A stretch of DNA of 45,949 nucleotides from Flavobacteriales bacterium (GCA_008016945.1 SSGN01000012.1:1-45949), one strand, 5' to 3'; positions 34,472 to 44,747 are shown, counted from the stretch's first letter. The notes: generated from the sequence alone by a model not told the origin. Numbers and translations are program-made.

Positions 34472-36805
34472 TCAAGGTGCGATCGATCCGTTGGCCCGCC
34501 CGGCCGTTCCACGGGTGCATTGGAAATGGGTGATGAGGGTGCGGCCAAGCTGGTCGGTCAAAGTTAGCCGGTGGGTGCCGGTGGCGGGGTCGGCAGGTAG
34601 CTTGTGATCGCCGGTGGTCCGTCCGATGAAGGTGCCGTCGAGGTCCCAGTTGATGCTGGCTTGCGGGTCGCGATGAGCGGCATGGAGCACGATCCGTGTG
34701 TAGGTGCCGTCGAACTGCAGGGGGATCAGGACCTGTGCGCCCTGTTCGGGATAGATCATGTTCATGGGCTGTTCATCGATGCCCAGGCGGCCCTTGGGCA
34801 ACGGCTTGTATTCCGGGTGTGCCGGGGCGTAGTAGTATTCCATGGCGGGCGGCAGGGAGAACCAATTGGTCCATTGCCCGTTGGCGCCAGGTGGCAGTAT
34901 CTCGGTGCCATCCGCGTTCACGAGCACACGTCGGTGGTAGGTGCATGGTGCGGTCCGGATGGCGGCACGGATGATGCGTAACGTATCCACCGGTGAACAG
35001 TCCGCACTGGCACGCAGCCCACTTCGGCCGCAGACGGCCATTGCTTCCAATTCGTCGTGTGGCGGATCGAGGTCGGCGGTGGTTGGAAGGGTGGCGAAGA
35101 TGTCGAAGAGCATGGGCGCGGCGGCGAGCGTGCCGGTCAGCCCGGGGCGTCCTTCACCGTCGGCATTCCCGGTCCAAACGCCAACGGTGTACCCCGGTGT
35201 CACGCCGATGGCCCACCCATCGCGGTGGCCGAAGCTGGTGCCCGTCTTCCAAGCGATCCGCTGGGTGCTGGCGAAGTGGCGCCAGCCGGTTTCCATTTCG
35301 GGGCGGTTGAGGTCCTGCAGGGCGAGGATCGTGTGGTACACGGCAGCGGCACTAAGCGGTGGCTGCTGCGGTCCCGTGTTCCGCACCGGGGGGGGGCGCA
35401 CGGCCAACGGCGGATGCACGGGAGCTGGGTCTTCCTGAAGGGCGATGCGGACGAGGGAGGCATAGGCCCCGGTGAGTTCCCAGAGCGTGCATTCGCCACC
35501 ACCTACGATCAGGGACAGCCCGTAATGGTCGGCGCTGCGATCGAGGCTGCGCATGCCCATGTTCCGAAGGGTGCGCAACGTACGCTCGATCCCGTGCTGG
35601 TGTAGTGCACGCACGGCGGGTACGTTGAGCGAGCGGGCCAGCGCGGCGGAGGCGGGCACGGCGCCCTCGAACCGCTCTTCGAAGTTGCGTGGTGCGAAAC
35701 CCGAATAGTGGGTGGGCAGATCGGCCACGAGCTGGTCGGGCATCAGTTCGCCGCACTGCAACATGTCGGCGTACAAGAACGGTTTCAACAGACTGCCCGT
35801 ACTGCGCCGGGCCTGTACGATGTCCACGGCGCCCGCATTCCCGATATCAGCGGGGTCGGGGTTGCCGATGTATGCGAGGACCTCACTGGAGCGGGTGTCC
35901 AGCACGAGCACGGCCAGGTTGTGCACTTCGTTGGCGCGCAGTGTGCGGGCATGGCGTTCCGCAATGGCCTGTACACGCCTTTGTAGGGACGCGTCGATGG
36001 TGCTGTGGATCCGTTGCCCACGTTGGCCTCGTTGTTCCAGTGTTGCCAGCAGGTGCGGTGCGTGCCGTGGCAGCGGCAGTGGCTTGTCGGGCAGGGGTTC
36101 ACTCCGGGCGAGTGCGCAGGTGAGGCTGTCGAGCACGCCGGTATCACGCAGGTGGCCAAGGAGCCTGTTCCGCTTGTGGAGCAGCTGGTCGCGTGCTCTG
36201 CCCGGGTGGATGCGCGCAGGGGCATTGGGCAGCACGGCCAAGGTGGCACATTCGGCCCATCCCAATTGGTCCGGTGGCTGTCCGTACCAACGCCATGCGG
36301 CCGCCTCGAGCCCGACCACGTTCCCGCCAAAGGGGGCGTTCGCGGTGTACAGTGCAAGGATCTCCGCTTTGTCGAGGCGCGTTTCGAGCCGCAGGGCCAG
36401 CAGGACCTCGGCGAGTTTGTTCCACAGGGTGCGCGGTCTGTCTCCACGTGCCATCCGTGCCACCTGCATGGTGATGGTGCTTCCGCCGCTCACCACCCGC
36501 CCGGCCTTCCGGTTCTGTTGTGCCGCACGTACGAGTGAGGGGAGGTGGACGCCGTGATGGGATCGGAAGTGCCGGTCTTCGAAGGCGATCAGGCATTGCG
36601 CGAAGCGCGCCGGGATGCTATCGCCGGGCGGCATGCGCCATTGCCCATCACGTGCCACCGATGCGGCGAGCGTCCCACCATCGCGGTCGAGCAGCATCGT
36701 GCTGCGCGGTACAACGAACAGCGGAGCCATGGGCCCCCAACGCGCCCAGCCATACACCGCCACCACAAGCACCAGCGTTGCGAACAGCGGTTTACGAACG
36801 CGCAT
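34472..36805 (-). CDS. pbpC: Penicillin-binding protein 1C
   Basis: Bifunctional peptidoglycan synthase of 777 aa, anchored by an N-terminal membrane helix (about 8-25). The glycosyltransferase domain (about 40-210) has the catalytic E76 in FEDRHFRSHHG, plus GGSTITMQ. The transpeptidase domain (about 270-560) shows S338-LLK (GSLLKPF), S-L-N (392-394) and KTG (520-522). The C-terminal ~90 residues match the PBP1C-specific BiPBP domain. It is followed 108 bp further upstream by the alpha-2-macroglobulin gene; in many bacteria the two are paired, acting in cell-wall repair and protease defence. A 9-base G run at 35388-35396 lies in the frame. The domain set is complete and nothing looks truncated. 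Confidence 0.96.
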   Translation of the reverse strand: MRVRKPLFATLVLVVAVYGWARWGPMAPLFVVPRSTMLLDRDGGTLAASVARDGQWRMPPGDSIPARFAQCLIAFEDRHFRSHHGVHLPSLVRAAQQNRKAGRVVSGGSTITMQVARMARGDRPRTLWNKLAEVLLALRLETRLDKAEILALYTANAPFGGNVVGLEAAAWRWYGQPPDQLGWAECATLAVLPNAPARIHPGRARDQLLHKRNRLLGHLRDTGVLDSLTCALARSEPLPDKPLPLPRHAPHLLATLEQRGQRGQRIHSTIDASLQRRVQAIAERHARTLRANEVHNLAVLVLDTRSSEVLAYIGNPDPADIGNAGAVDIVQARRSTGSLLKPFLYADMLQCGELMPDQLVADLPTHYSGFAPRNFEERFEGAVPASAALARSLNVPAVRALHQHGIERTLRTLRNMGMRSLDRSADHYGLSLIVGGGECTLWELTGAYASLVRIALQEDPAPVHPPLAVRPPPVRNTGPQQPPLSAAAVYHTILALQDLNRPEMETGWRHFASTQRIAWKTGTSFGHRDGWAIGVTPGYTVGVWTGNADGEGRPGLTGTLAAAPMLFDIFATLPTTADLDPPHDELEAMAVCGRSGLRASADCSPVDTLRIIRAAIRTAPCTYHRRVLVNADGTEILPPGANGQWTNWFSLPPAMEYYYAPAHPEYKPLPKGRLGIDEQPMNMIYPEQGAQVLIPLQFDGTYTRIVLHAAHRDPQASINWDLDGTFIGRTTGDHKLPADPATGTHRLTLTDQLGRTLITHFQCTRGTAGRANGSIAP
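35388..35396. repeat. Nine-base G homopolymer inside pbpC
   Basis: Nine G on the plus strand (nine C in the coding sense) encode a Pro run at about residue 470, between the transpeptidase motifs S-L-N and K-T-G. Less obviously useful as a switch than the tracts in the adhesin genes. Confidence 0.6.
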
Positions 36806-36913
36806 GGCGGATCAGGTGGTGGCGGTGCGACAGGGGGGATCCCGCGGCCTGCAAGCATGGGTCCGGGTGCACGTGCGGCATCGCCATCCTGCGTTGGGTC
36901 AAGGGCTACGCCA

Positions 36914-39900
36914 TCACCGTTGCGCGCTGGTCACCTCGCCCGCGGGTACCACTTCCACCCAGCGGCCCGTGCTGCGTGCGTTCACGGTATGGTCGTACAT
37001 GGCTTCGCACACCGCACCGGGCAGGAAGTAGCGACCGGTGTAGGCGGCATTGAGCATCACCCGGAATGTCGCGCTGTTGCCACGCCATAGGTCGAAGTAG
37101 GTGAGTACACGGTCGTCGCGCACGTCCTGGTAGGTGTGGTGCGAGGGCTGCGCCGCACCTTCGGAACCTTCGAGCCGGTTGTTGCGGATCTCCCAGCCCG
37201 AGGGGAATACCTGCGATAGGGCCAGCTGCTGGTAGTTGTCCACCACCCCGGGATGGACCACGTTCACCACGGCCATGAAGTCGGTACCTTGCTCGATGCG
37301 GGTGGGGTCGAGTGTTGCGCCGTTCATGTCGGTGTACGAGACCTGCATGATCAGCCCATGAGCGCTGGCCTTCTCCGCGCCCGCGAGCGGCACACCGCTG
37401 CGAACCCGGCGCAGGTGGATCCCGGTCTTGCCGGTGTTGGTGATCGCGACCTCGGTCTTGCCATCGGGTGTGGGGAGGTCCACCCGGCTGATCGCCTTCT
37501 CGGTGAACTTGTCACTGGCCTTGCCGTTGATCGTCACGTTGTACGCGATCCCTTTGCGGGCCTTGTCCTGTCCGGTGAAATGTGCGGTGGCCATCAGTCC
37601 GAACGCGGTGGTCTGCGTACTGTACCAGGTGTCGGCGCTCAGGTTGCGGGCGATGCGTTGGATCACCCCGGCGGCTTTCGCCGTTTCGCCCAAGTGCATC
37701 AGTGCCTCGGCGATGATGGCGTCGTCGCGCAGGTCACTGCCATAGGTGAAGCCTTGTTCGGTGTACGCGGCGTTGGTCGCTGGCACGCCTTCCACCAGGC
37801 GTTTCGCGGCATCGGTCTGGCCCACGATCGCGTAGGTGGCCGCGAGCATCCAGCGCCCCATGGCGGAGAGGTCCCGTTGTTCGCGCAAGCGGTTCATCGC
37901 CGACAGTTCGGGCTGTTTGGCCAGGGCGAGCGCATAGAGGCGGTAGGCTTGGGCAAGTTGGGTGGCCTGCCGCGACCATCCGGTGGGTCCGGTGCCATGC
38001 CATTCGCGCGCGGACTTGCGCTGGTATGCGATCCAGTTCGCCAGTGTGTTCCCCGTTGGTACGAAGCCCTCGCGCTGCGCCTCCACCATGAAGTGGCCGG
38101 CATAGATCGAGGTCCATTCGTCGTAGTGGTCGCCACTGCCTGGCCAATAGTTGAAGCCACCATCGCTGCGCTGGAACTGCCCCATTCTGCGCAGGGCGGT
38201 CTCCACGTGGAGGCGCATCTGCTGTTCGGTGCGTGCCGGTAGTTCCATCACCTTGGCGAGGTACAATTGCGGGAACGCCTTGGAGATGGTCTGCTCCAGA
38301 CAGCCATGGGGATAGTCGATCAGGTATTGCAGGCGCCGGTCGAAGTCCACCGGAGGTATGGTGCTCATCTCCACGTAGGCCCTGTTGGTGCCTGCGATGC
38401 CGATGGGTGCGGTCACCTCCTTCCAGCTCTTGCCGGGTTCCAAGTACACCTCTTCCACATCCGCCATGGGTAGGTTGGGCTGGCGCACATCAAGCTCGAT
38501 GGCCTCAGATGCGCTCTCGCCCGCGCCACTGGCGCTCACCTTCACCTTTGCCACACCGATGGCCTCCTTCACGCGCACGGTGAAGCGCACCACCTGGTCT
38601 CCGGTGCTGTTGAAACGGATCGTCCGCTCCACTGGCCCTTCGGGGATGAGGTAGCTGTTCGGTTCAAGTTTCACCTTCACCTCCTTCACCTTCGGATCCA
38701 TAGCGAACACCGTCACGGGCAGGTCCGCGCGTTCGCCGGGCGCCAGCACACGCGGCAAGGTGGCCAGCACCATCAGTGGTTTCTTCACCGGCACGGTCTT
38801 CTCGCTGTTGCCGTATGCTTTCACACCATCGGAGGCCACCACCATGACCCGTACCGACCCCACGTAGTTGTTGATGGTGAACGTGTGCTTGGCCTTCTTT
38901 CCGCGCTGCAGGTTGAACGGCCCCACGTACTTCACCACGGGCTTGAAGCGTTGTGCTTTGGCATGGTCACCGGGGGCGCCCTCATCGCTTCCGCCAAGGG
39001 CCAGTACACGTGCGATCCTTCTTCCGAACGCACCGATCACCTGGTCATACACGTCCCACGTGCGTACACCGAGGGCTTCGCGCGCATAGAAGTGCTTCCA
39101 CGGATCGGGGGTCTTGAAGCGGGTAAGGTCGAGCACGCCTTCGTCCACCACGGCCAGGGTGTAGGTCATGGCGGCACCCTTCTCTTCGCCCACTTCCACG
39201 GTGAAGGGCACATCGGTCTTTATCTCCTTGGGCGTGCTGATCGTCGGACGCAGCTTGGTGGTCTCATCTTCCACCAGGATCGGGATCACCCCGTAGAGGC
39301 GTATGGGCAGGTCGTTCAACGTTTCCGCATGGGGTTGCACCACGGTCACGTGGGCGTACACGTTGGGGGCCATGGCTTCGGTCACCGTGAAGGTGTGGCG
39401 GGTCTCATTCTCCTTGAGGTCCACCCAACCCATATCGATCACACGGCTTCCGGTCTCGAGGCTTACCAAGGCACGACCACGGCCACTGCTGGGGATGATC
39501 AGGGTGGCCTTATCGCCCACCTTGTAGTTCTTCTTGTCGCTGTTGAAGCTCAGCATGGCGGCCTGGCCGGGATCATCGCGGCGCGATCGTCCTTCCCATC
39601 CGGGCCAATCCATGTAGAACTGGAGCGCGCTGCTGTGTCCGCTGGCCGGGTCGGTGACGCGTACGGTGAAGCGCCCCCACTCCGGGCGCTCCACGCGGAA
39701 TTTCATGGAGGTGCGCCCTTGTGCATCGGTCTTCAGGTCGAACTCCTCCTGCAACTTCACGCTGGGCGAGCTGATGTAGTTCGCCACGCCTTCCAGGTCG
39801 CCATCCCACCACCAATCGTACTGCATCTTGTACACCTGTGCTTTCAGCGCCCGCCCAGCGATCGGTGCTCCATTCACATCCACGGCCACCACGGGCAGGG

Positions 39901-42499
39901 TGTAGGTGGTGTCGGTGGTCAGCCCGCCCCAGGAGTTGTAGCGTTCGGGTGCTCGTATGCCGGCATAGGATGGATAGGGGAGGTACGGCATGGTGGTGTG
40001 GTCCATGCTGGCGTCGCCTCCGGCCTCGAACACCCGCGTAACGATGTTGGTGTTGACCACCGCCGGTGCGTTGCGACCGGCGTGCAGCTCCAATGGGAAG
40101 CTCGCTTCGCCCTTGGTGTCGAGCACACCATCGAATACCACCTGCTCCTCGTTGGGCACGAACGTGCGCAGGTCGTCGAACACGTACGGCTCGTATCCTT
40201 TGAATCTGGCGGATCCAGGTGTCATGGTCACGGTCACTCGGCTCTTCAGGCCACGCGCCGGGGCGCCATGCAGCCAGTTGGCGCTTAGGCTTACCCGCGG
40301 TGTGTTGGCGGTGATGCGTTCACCTGCGTCCAGGCGGATCTTCAAGCGGTTGGGTTTCACCGTTTCGATCCGGATATGCTTGTGGAAAGAGGTGCCGCCC
40401 ACCACCACGCGGGCGCTCCATGATCCGGTGGGCGCATCGTGTTCAGTGGTGCATCGAAAGGCATACACACCGTTCACCGAGGCCGTGCGCACATGCTTCT
40501 GGTCCAGACGTCCGAGCGGGTCGGTGAGCTCCAGCACCACCGGGTGGTCCTTCGGCAGTCTGTGCTCCGCATCCTGCAGGATGAAGGCGAGGTAGAGGGA
40601 ATCCCCGGGGCGCCATACGCCGCGTTCCCCGTAGATGAAGCCTTTCAGCCCGCGCTCCACGGATCCGCCTTCGACGTCGGCCTCGCTCACCGAGAGCGAG
40701 CTTCCATCATCCAATTTCAAGTAGCCGCGCTGGCTTCCCTGCTTCGCCACGAGCAGGAAGGGCTTGTTCGCCGTGGCGGGCAGGGAGGCCAGGCCTTGCC
40801 GGTCGGTGGTGAGGGTGCCAAGGCTCTTGCGTTGCAGGTCCAACACATCCAGTTGTACACCGGACAGGGGAGCAGCGGTGCGCAGGTCGCTCACCGCGAT
40901 CCGAAGTGATCCATCGTTGCCGCGCTTGGCGATGAGGCCGAGGTCCGAGGCGATGATGTTCCGCGCCACGGCGTTGTTGTACATGTAGTACGAGGGGGTG
41001 CAGGGATCCTCTCGTTCGCCGTGGTCGTAGTCCTCGTAATAGTACTCGTCGTAATACCAATGGTCCTGGTACTGGTCGTAGGGTGCTTGTTCCTCTTCCC
41101 AGGTGCGCTCCGGTTCGGGCTCTTCCGCAGCCCCTTGGTCGCTGCACGGATACACCGCGTGCTTGCGCGAGAAGGAGAGCTCCACGCGGTAGATGGCGCC
41201 GGGTTCGGCTTTGATGTGTTGTTCGAGGTCGAGGTAGAAGCGGTTCCAGCGGCCAAGGTCGGGTGCGTCGGCGGTGTTCAAGGCGATGGTCTTCTTCGTG
41301 ATCAACCGGCCCACCCGGGCCAGTTCGCGCTGTCCGTCCAAGGCGTTCACCTGGAGGAACTGGGCGATGTTGGTCTCATGGATCTTCACCACGCGCACGT
41401 CCACGGCCTTGAGGTTCACGGCCTCGAAGGGCATCACCAGGCCATCCGAAGAAGGGAGTATGGTGCCCTTTCCCACCATGCGGATGGCGGGCTTGAGCTC
41501 CTCGAACCGGAGGTCGACGGTGAGGTCGTGCCCGATCGGTCGTTGTGCGATGGTCCTGATGGCGGCATCCACGAAACCTTGGTGGTCGCCGCGAAGGCGG
41601 TCGGTGGGATAGAGGATCAGCTTGTTCCCCTCCACGGAGATGCGCACATCGGGAGCGCCGGTGATGCCTACGAGCCCGCTCATGTCCTGCGCGGCATCCA
41701 GCGGGTCGGAGAAGAGCAGGGTGGCGCTCTGTTCACCGTCGGAAGTGGTGCTGGTGGCGATCAGGGATACTTCGCCAAGGGCGGGCATGTTGAAGGGTAG
41801 CTCCCCTCGATCCTTGGATCCGAGCTTTTCGCCATCCCAGGAGATCAGCACGGTGCTGGCGGCTTCTGCGCGCACAATGCTGTCCACGGTGAAGCGGTGG
41901 AACAGGCCGTTGGGTTCATGCTCCCACTGGAGGGGCAGTTTGCGCCCTTGTTGCGTGGCGTTGAAACAACCTTCCAGGTCCTGGCCGGTGGCATCGTCGC
42001 TGGTGCGTACCGCCACCACCAGGCGTTGTTTGGTGGGGTCGGAGGGCGATACCGGGTGCATGTCGCTCACCTGTGCATCGATCCCCTGGTGGACCGTGGA
42101 CACCTGGAACTTGAAGGTCTCCAATCCGGCGGGTAGGTGGATCAGCGCGCCGAGCTTGAAGTCCACCGTATAGGTGACCCCCTGTTCCAGCCGTTCGTTC
42201 GGCACGAAGGCGAGGGTCTGTCCATCCTGCCAGCGCACGGTCCCCTCCACCTTGGGGGAGAGGGAGAACAGCGTTTGGACCGCGGTGGTGGAGCTGTCCT
42301 TCCACTGCTGTCCGTCGGCGATGCGTACCAGGATGGGGCCTCGAGCACTGATGTGCCCGGTCGAAAAGGCGGCCACATAGGGCGTGAATGCCACGTCAGG
42401 TTTGAAAGGAGCGTCCTGCGATCGGCAGCCGGCGAGCAGTGTGATGGCGATGGGAACGAAGAAGCCGAACGCGCGGACACATGGATGCAGGCGGAACAT
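36914..42499 (-). CDS. Alpha-2-macroglobulin family lipoprotein with thioester
   Basis: Large periplasm-facing lipoprotein of 1,861 aa, like YfhM of Escherichia coli. The signal peptide ends in a lipobox (LLAGC, lipid on C25). MG-type beta-sandwich domains fill the first ~1,350 residues, with GEVSL, GVLDL and similar edges. The bait-proximal thioester motif CLEQ is intact at C1400 (YPHGCLEQTISKAF), so covalent trapping of proteases is plausible. The thioester helical domain follows (DGGFNYWPG, then GHFMVEAQREGF), and the receptor-binding-like region ends near the C terminus. A Tyr/Asp/Glu-rich low-complexity insert lies around residues 460-515. Next to pbpC, the arrangement matches the known pairing. 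It starts at an ATG. Confidence 0.95.
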   Translation of the reverse strand: MFRLHPCVRAFGFFVPIAITLLAGCRSQDAPFKPDVAFTPYVAAFSTGHISARGPILVRIADGQQWKDSSTTAVQTLFSLSPKVEGTVRWQDGQTLAFVPNERLEQGVTYTVDFKLGALIHLPAGLETFKFQVSTVHQGIDAQVSDMHPVSPSDPTKQRLVVAVRTSDDATGQDLEGCFNATQQGRKLPLQWEHEPNGLFHRFTVDSIVRAEAASTVLISWDGEKLGSKDRGELPFNMPALGEVSLIATSTTSDGEQSATLLFSDPLDAAQDMSGLVGITGAPDVRISVEGNKLILYPTDRLRGDHQGFVDAAIRTIAQRPIGHDLTVDLRFEELKPAIRMVGKGTILPSSDGLVMPFEAVNLKAVDVRVVKIHETNIAQFLQVNALDGQRELARVGRLITKKTIALNTADAPDLGRWNRFYLDLEQHIKAEPGAIYRVELSFSRKHAVYPCSDQGAAEEPEPERTWEEEQAPYDQYQDHWYYDEYYYEDYDHGEREDPCTPSYYMYNNAVARNIIASDLGLIAKRGNDGSLRIAVSDLRTAAPLSGVQLDVLDLQRKSLGTLTTDRQGLASLPATANKPFLLVAKQGSQRGYLKLDDGSSLSVSEADVEGGSVERGLKGFIYGERGVWRPGDSLYLAFILQDAEHRLPKDHPVVLELTDPLGRLDQKHVRTASVNGVYAFRCTTEHDAPTGSWSARVVVGGTSFHKHIRIETVKPNRLKIRLDAGERITANTPRVSLSANWLHGAPARGLKSRVTVTMTPGSARFKGYEPYVFDDLRTFVPNEEQVVFDGVLDTKGEASFPLELHAGRNAPAVVNTNIVTRVFEAGGDASMDHTTMPYLPYPSYAGIRAPERYNSWGGLTTDTTYTLPVVAVDVNGAPIAGRALKAQVYKMQYDWWWDGDLEGVANYISSPSVKLQEEFDLKTDAQGRTSMKFRVERPEWGRFTVRVTDPASGHSSALQFYMDWPGWEGRSRRDDPGQAAMLSFNSDKKNYKVGDKATLIIPSSGRGRALVSLETGSRVIDMGWVDLKENETRHTFTVTEAMAPNVYAHVTVVQPHAETLNDLPIRLYGVIPILVEDETTKLRPTISTPKEIKTDVPFTVEVGEEKGAAMTYTLAVVDEGVLDLTRFKTPDPWKHFYAREALGVRTWDVYDQVIGAFGRRIARVLALGGSDEGAPGDHAKAQRFKPVVKYVGPFNLQRGKKAKHTFTINNYVGSVRVMVVASDGVKAYGNSEKTVPVKKPLMVLATLPRVLAPGERADLPVTVFAMDPKVKEVKVKLEPNSYLIPEGPVERTIRFNSTGDQVVRFTVRVKEAIGVAKVKVSASGAGESASEAIELDVRQPNLPMADVEEVYLEPGKSWKEVTAPIGIAGTNRAYVEMSTIPPVDFDRRLQYLIDYPHGCLEQTISKAFPQLYLAKVMELPARTEQQMRLHVETALRRMGQFQRSDGGFNYWPGSGDHYDEWTSIYAGHFMVEAQREGFVPTGNTLANWIAYQRKSAREWHGTGPTGWSRQATQLAQAYRLYALALAKQPELSAMNRLREQRDLSAMGRWMLAATYAIVGQTDAAKRLVEGVPATNAAYTEQGFTYGSDLRDDAIIAEALMHLGETAKAAGVIQRIARNLSADTWYSTQTTAFGLMATAHFTGQDKARKGIAYNVTINGKASDKFTEKAISRVDLPTPDGKTEVAITNTGKTGIHLRRVRSGVPLAGAEKASAHGLIMQVSYTDMNGATLDPTRIEQGTDFMAVVNVVHPGVVDNYQQLALSQVFPSGWEIRNNRLEGSEGAAQPSHHTYQDVRDDRVLTYFDLWRGNSATFRVMLNAAYTGRYFLPGAVCEAMYDHTVNARSTGRWVEVVPAGEVTSAQR

Positions 42500-42596
42500 G
42501 GTGGTCAGATGGATCCTGAAAGGTAGCCCAGGACCAACGCACGAGCGATCCCACCTATTGCATGCGATGCTGAGCGTACCGCGACAGGGCTGCAGG

Positions 42597-44723
42597 CTAC
42601 GGCTGCTTCATCAACTGGTCGGCTTCATCCGCCGGGATGATATAGCCGTTCATATCGCCCACCACGAAGGCATCGGTGAAGCCCTTCTTGATGATGGCCC
42701 CCTTGGCATCATCAGCTTCCTTACGGCTCTTGAACTGGCCGTAGTAGTAGCGGACCGCGTCGGAGCTGGTCACCGGGCGGATGTCGCCCATCTCGATCAG
42801 CTTGCCCATGGTCTCCATGGGGATGTTGCCCACGAAGGTGCCCACCTGCACGCGGTAGCGCAGCATGCTCTTGTCGATGCTTCCGCTGGGGGCGTTGTTC
42901 ATGGTCTCCGGGCCGGTAAGCTTGGCTCCGGCATCCTTCATGCTGATGCGTTTACCATCGCGGAAGGCCACCAGGAAGGCCCCTTGGAAGCCGCGCAGGA
43001 GCATCTTCACCTTGTGCTCAGCGGCGGGGTTCACCTCTTTGAACGATCCGGTATAGTAGCGCGTGAGGCCGTCATCACCCTTGATCACCACCAGGTCGTC
43101 GATGCCGTCGAAGATGTTCTTGGAGAGCGGATAGCGGAAGGCTCCCAGCTGCACCCTTACGATCACTTCGCCGGTGGGAGCCGGTGCGGCACTTGGGGTC
43201 ATCTTGGCGCGTTCAGCCTCCACCTCGTCGGTCACGTCGATCAGGCGGCCGTTCTCCTCGGCCATCACCCGGCCCTCCACCTTGATGCCTTTCAACTCCA
43301 GCTCGCGGCGCAAGGCTTCGGGGATGGACTCGAAGCTGCCCACCACATAGAAGGTGGTATCGCCCTGTTCCACCGCACGGATGTCGGGTATGCTCAGCAG
43401 TTTCTGGATCAGTTCTTCGCTGATGCTCTCCACCTGTTCGCCGACCTTCACCACGTACACGCGTTTCACCTTGGTGGGCGCCGGCTTCATCGGCCCGAAG
43501 GATTCCACGCGGGAATGCACCATGTTCACGTTGGCGGAGTCCTTGTAGGCGAGCCAATCCTTGAGCAAGCGTTCGTCGCTGATGGTCACCCCACGGGCAT
43601 CCACCGGTGCACCGGGCAGGGTGTTCAACTCATCATCGGCATGGTCGGGCACACCGTCGCCATCGCCATCCAGCGGGCAGCCGAATGCATCCACAGGCAC
43701 ACCAGCCGGCGTGTATGGGCATTTGTCATGGATGTCCTGCACGCCATCGCCATCCTCGTCGCCCATCCAGGCCAGGGCGTCCACTTCCTCGCTCTGCAAC
43801 GGTGTCATCTTGGCCTTCGAGGCGGGCTTCTTCATGGGCAGGGTGTAGCCGATGGAGAAGGAGGAGAAGAGCAGGCGGTCGTTGGCGGCATCGCCCGCAC
43901 GATCTCCCCTGCTGTCGGCGGTTACGCCATCGATCAGGTCCGAACGAGTGAGGTACATGGTGGCGCCCATGCGGAAGTCGAAGCCATTGCCGATATCCAT
44001 GCGGGCCCCAACACCCACGGGGATGGCCCAGGTGCGCTCCAGGTATTTGCCGAAACCGTCGAGGTTGCTTTCGCGCACGTCGCTTTCGTAGGTATAGTCG
44101 CGGTGTATCACCACGGCATCCGTGGCATTCGCGGCGTTCTCGTCACGGTCGCGAATGGTGCCATCGCTCCAGTAGTGATAGAGCCTACCCTGTTCGTCGC
44201 GCAGGTCGGTCTTGGAGAGGAACTCCACGGACTCGAAGCCCACGTTGATGTACGGTTCCACCGAACGGCCCGGGTTGAGGAACTGGTGGAAGTTGTAGCG
44301 GAACATGATCCCGCCGGTGGTGATCCGCGATTCGAGGTTGAGGTTGCGGGTGAGGCTGCGTTCGTTCGCGGCCACACGTCCATGCACCACATGGATACCG
44401 CCTTCCAGCCAAGGGGTGATGGCCGTTGTGGCACGCAGCTCGTATCCCACACGGGATACCAAGGGGCTCAAGCGCCCACCCGCCTGTCCCACGTCGCCGT
44501 AAAAGGCGAACATACCGGGCCCCAACCCCAAGGTGGGCTTCAGCAGGATGGATCGAGGTGCGGGTTCGGCAGGTGGTGCCGCAACTGGTGCCGCAACTGG
44601 TGCCGCAACTGGTGCGGAGGAACTATCCGTTTGTGCGAATAGATCCGCGGGGAGCAGGAAGAGCGAAAGGACAAGCCCGGCGAGCGATCGGAAGGAAGGA
44701 GTGGGAATGCTTCTCGCGCTCAT
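42597..44723 (-). CDS. Outer-membrane beta-barrel protein with TSP3 and three SPOR-like domains
   Basis: A 708-aa protein with a signal peptide (ending DLFAQ) and an Ala/Pro-rich linker, then an OmpA/OprF-like eight-strand barrel (about 50-305; GVGARMDIGNGFDFRMGAT). Calcium-binding thrombospondin-3 type repeats follow (about 325-390; DEDGDGVQDIHDKCPYTP, then DGDGDGVPDHADDE). The C-terminal half holds three SPOR-like modules (about 430-500, 535-620 and 630-700; VRVQLGAFRYPLS, RYYTGSFKEVN, and VQVGTFVGNIP, RYYYGQFKSRKEA), which could bind denuded peptidoglycan or another partner. Barrel-TSP3 is usually followed by an OmpA domain; here that place is taken by SPOR-like modules. It starts 24 bp after the stop of the related partial gene. 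Confidence 0.88.
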   Translation of the reverse strand: MSARSIPTPSFRSLAGLVLSLFLLPADLFAQTDSSSAPVAAPVAAPVAAPPAEPAPRSILLKPTLGLGPGMFAFYGDVGQAGGRLSPLVSRVGYELRATTAITPWLEGGIHVVHGRVAANERSLTRNLNLESRITTGGIMFRYNFHQFLNPGRSVEPYINVGFESVEFLSKTDLRDEQGRLYHYWSDGTIRDRDENAANATDAVVIHRDYTYESDVRESNLDGFGKYLERTWAIPVGVGARMDIGNGFDFRMGATMYLTRSDLIDGVTADSRGDRAGDAANDRLLFSSFSIGYTLPMKKPASKAKMTPLQSEEVDALAWMGDEDGDGVQDIHDKCPYTPAGVPVDAFGCPLDGDGDGVPDHADDELNTLPGAPVDARGVTISDERLLKDWLAYKDSANVNMVHSRVESFGPMKPAPTKVKRVYVVKVGEQVESISEELIQKLLSIPDIRAVEQGDTTFYVVGSFESIPEALRRELELKGIKVEGRVMAEENGRLIDVTDEVEAERAKMTPSAAPAPTGEVIVRVQLGAFRYPLSKNIFDGIDDLVVIKGDDGLTRYYTGSFKEVNPAAEHKVKMLLRGFQGAFLVAFRDGKRISMKDAGAKLTGPETMNNAPSGSIDKSMLRYRVQVGTFVGNIPMETMGKLIEMGDIRPVTSSDAVRYYYGQFKSRKEADDAKGAIIKKGFTDAFVVGDMNGYIIPADEADQLMKQP
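44581..44616. repeat. 12-bp tandem repeat, three units, in a signal-proximal linker
   Basis: Three units of GCAACTGGTGCC (the last with one change) encode an APVA repeat just after the signal peptide of the barrel protein. In-frame loss or gain would only lengthen or shorten the linker. Confidence 0.85.
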
Positions 44724-44747
44724 GCGTAGTGTTTCAGGCCCGTATCC

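Noticed and set aside
38885..40288. 467-codon open frame on the plus strand inside the alpha-2-macroglobulin gene
   Set aside because: Same antisense effect; the macroglobulin frame is continuous and carries the thioester motif.
42384..44642. 752-codon open frame on the plus strand opposite the barrel protein
   Set aside because: The minus-strand protein has a signal peptide and recognisable domains. The antisense product is His/Val/Gly-rich with no domain, as expected from GC-rich third positions.
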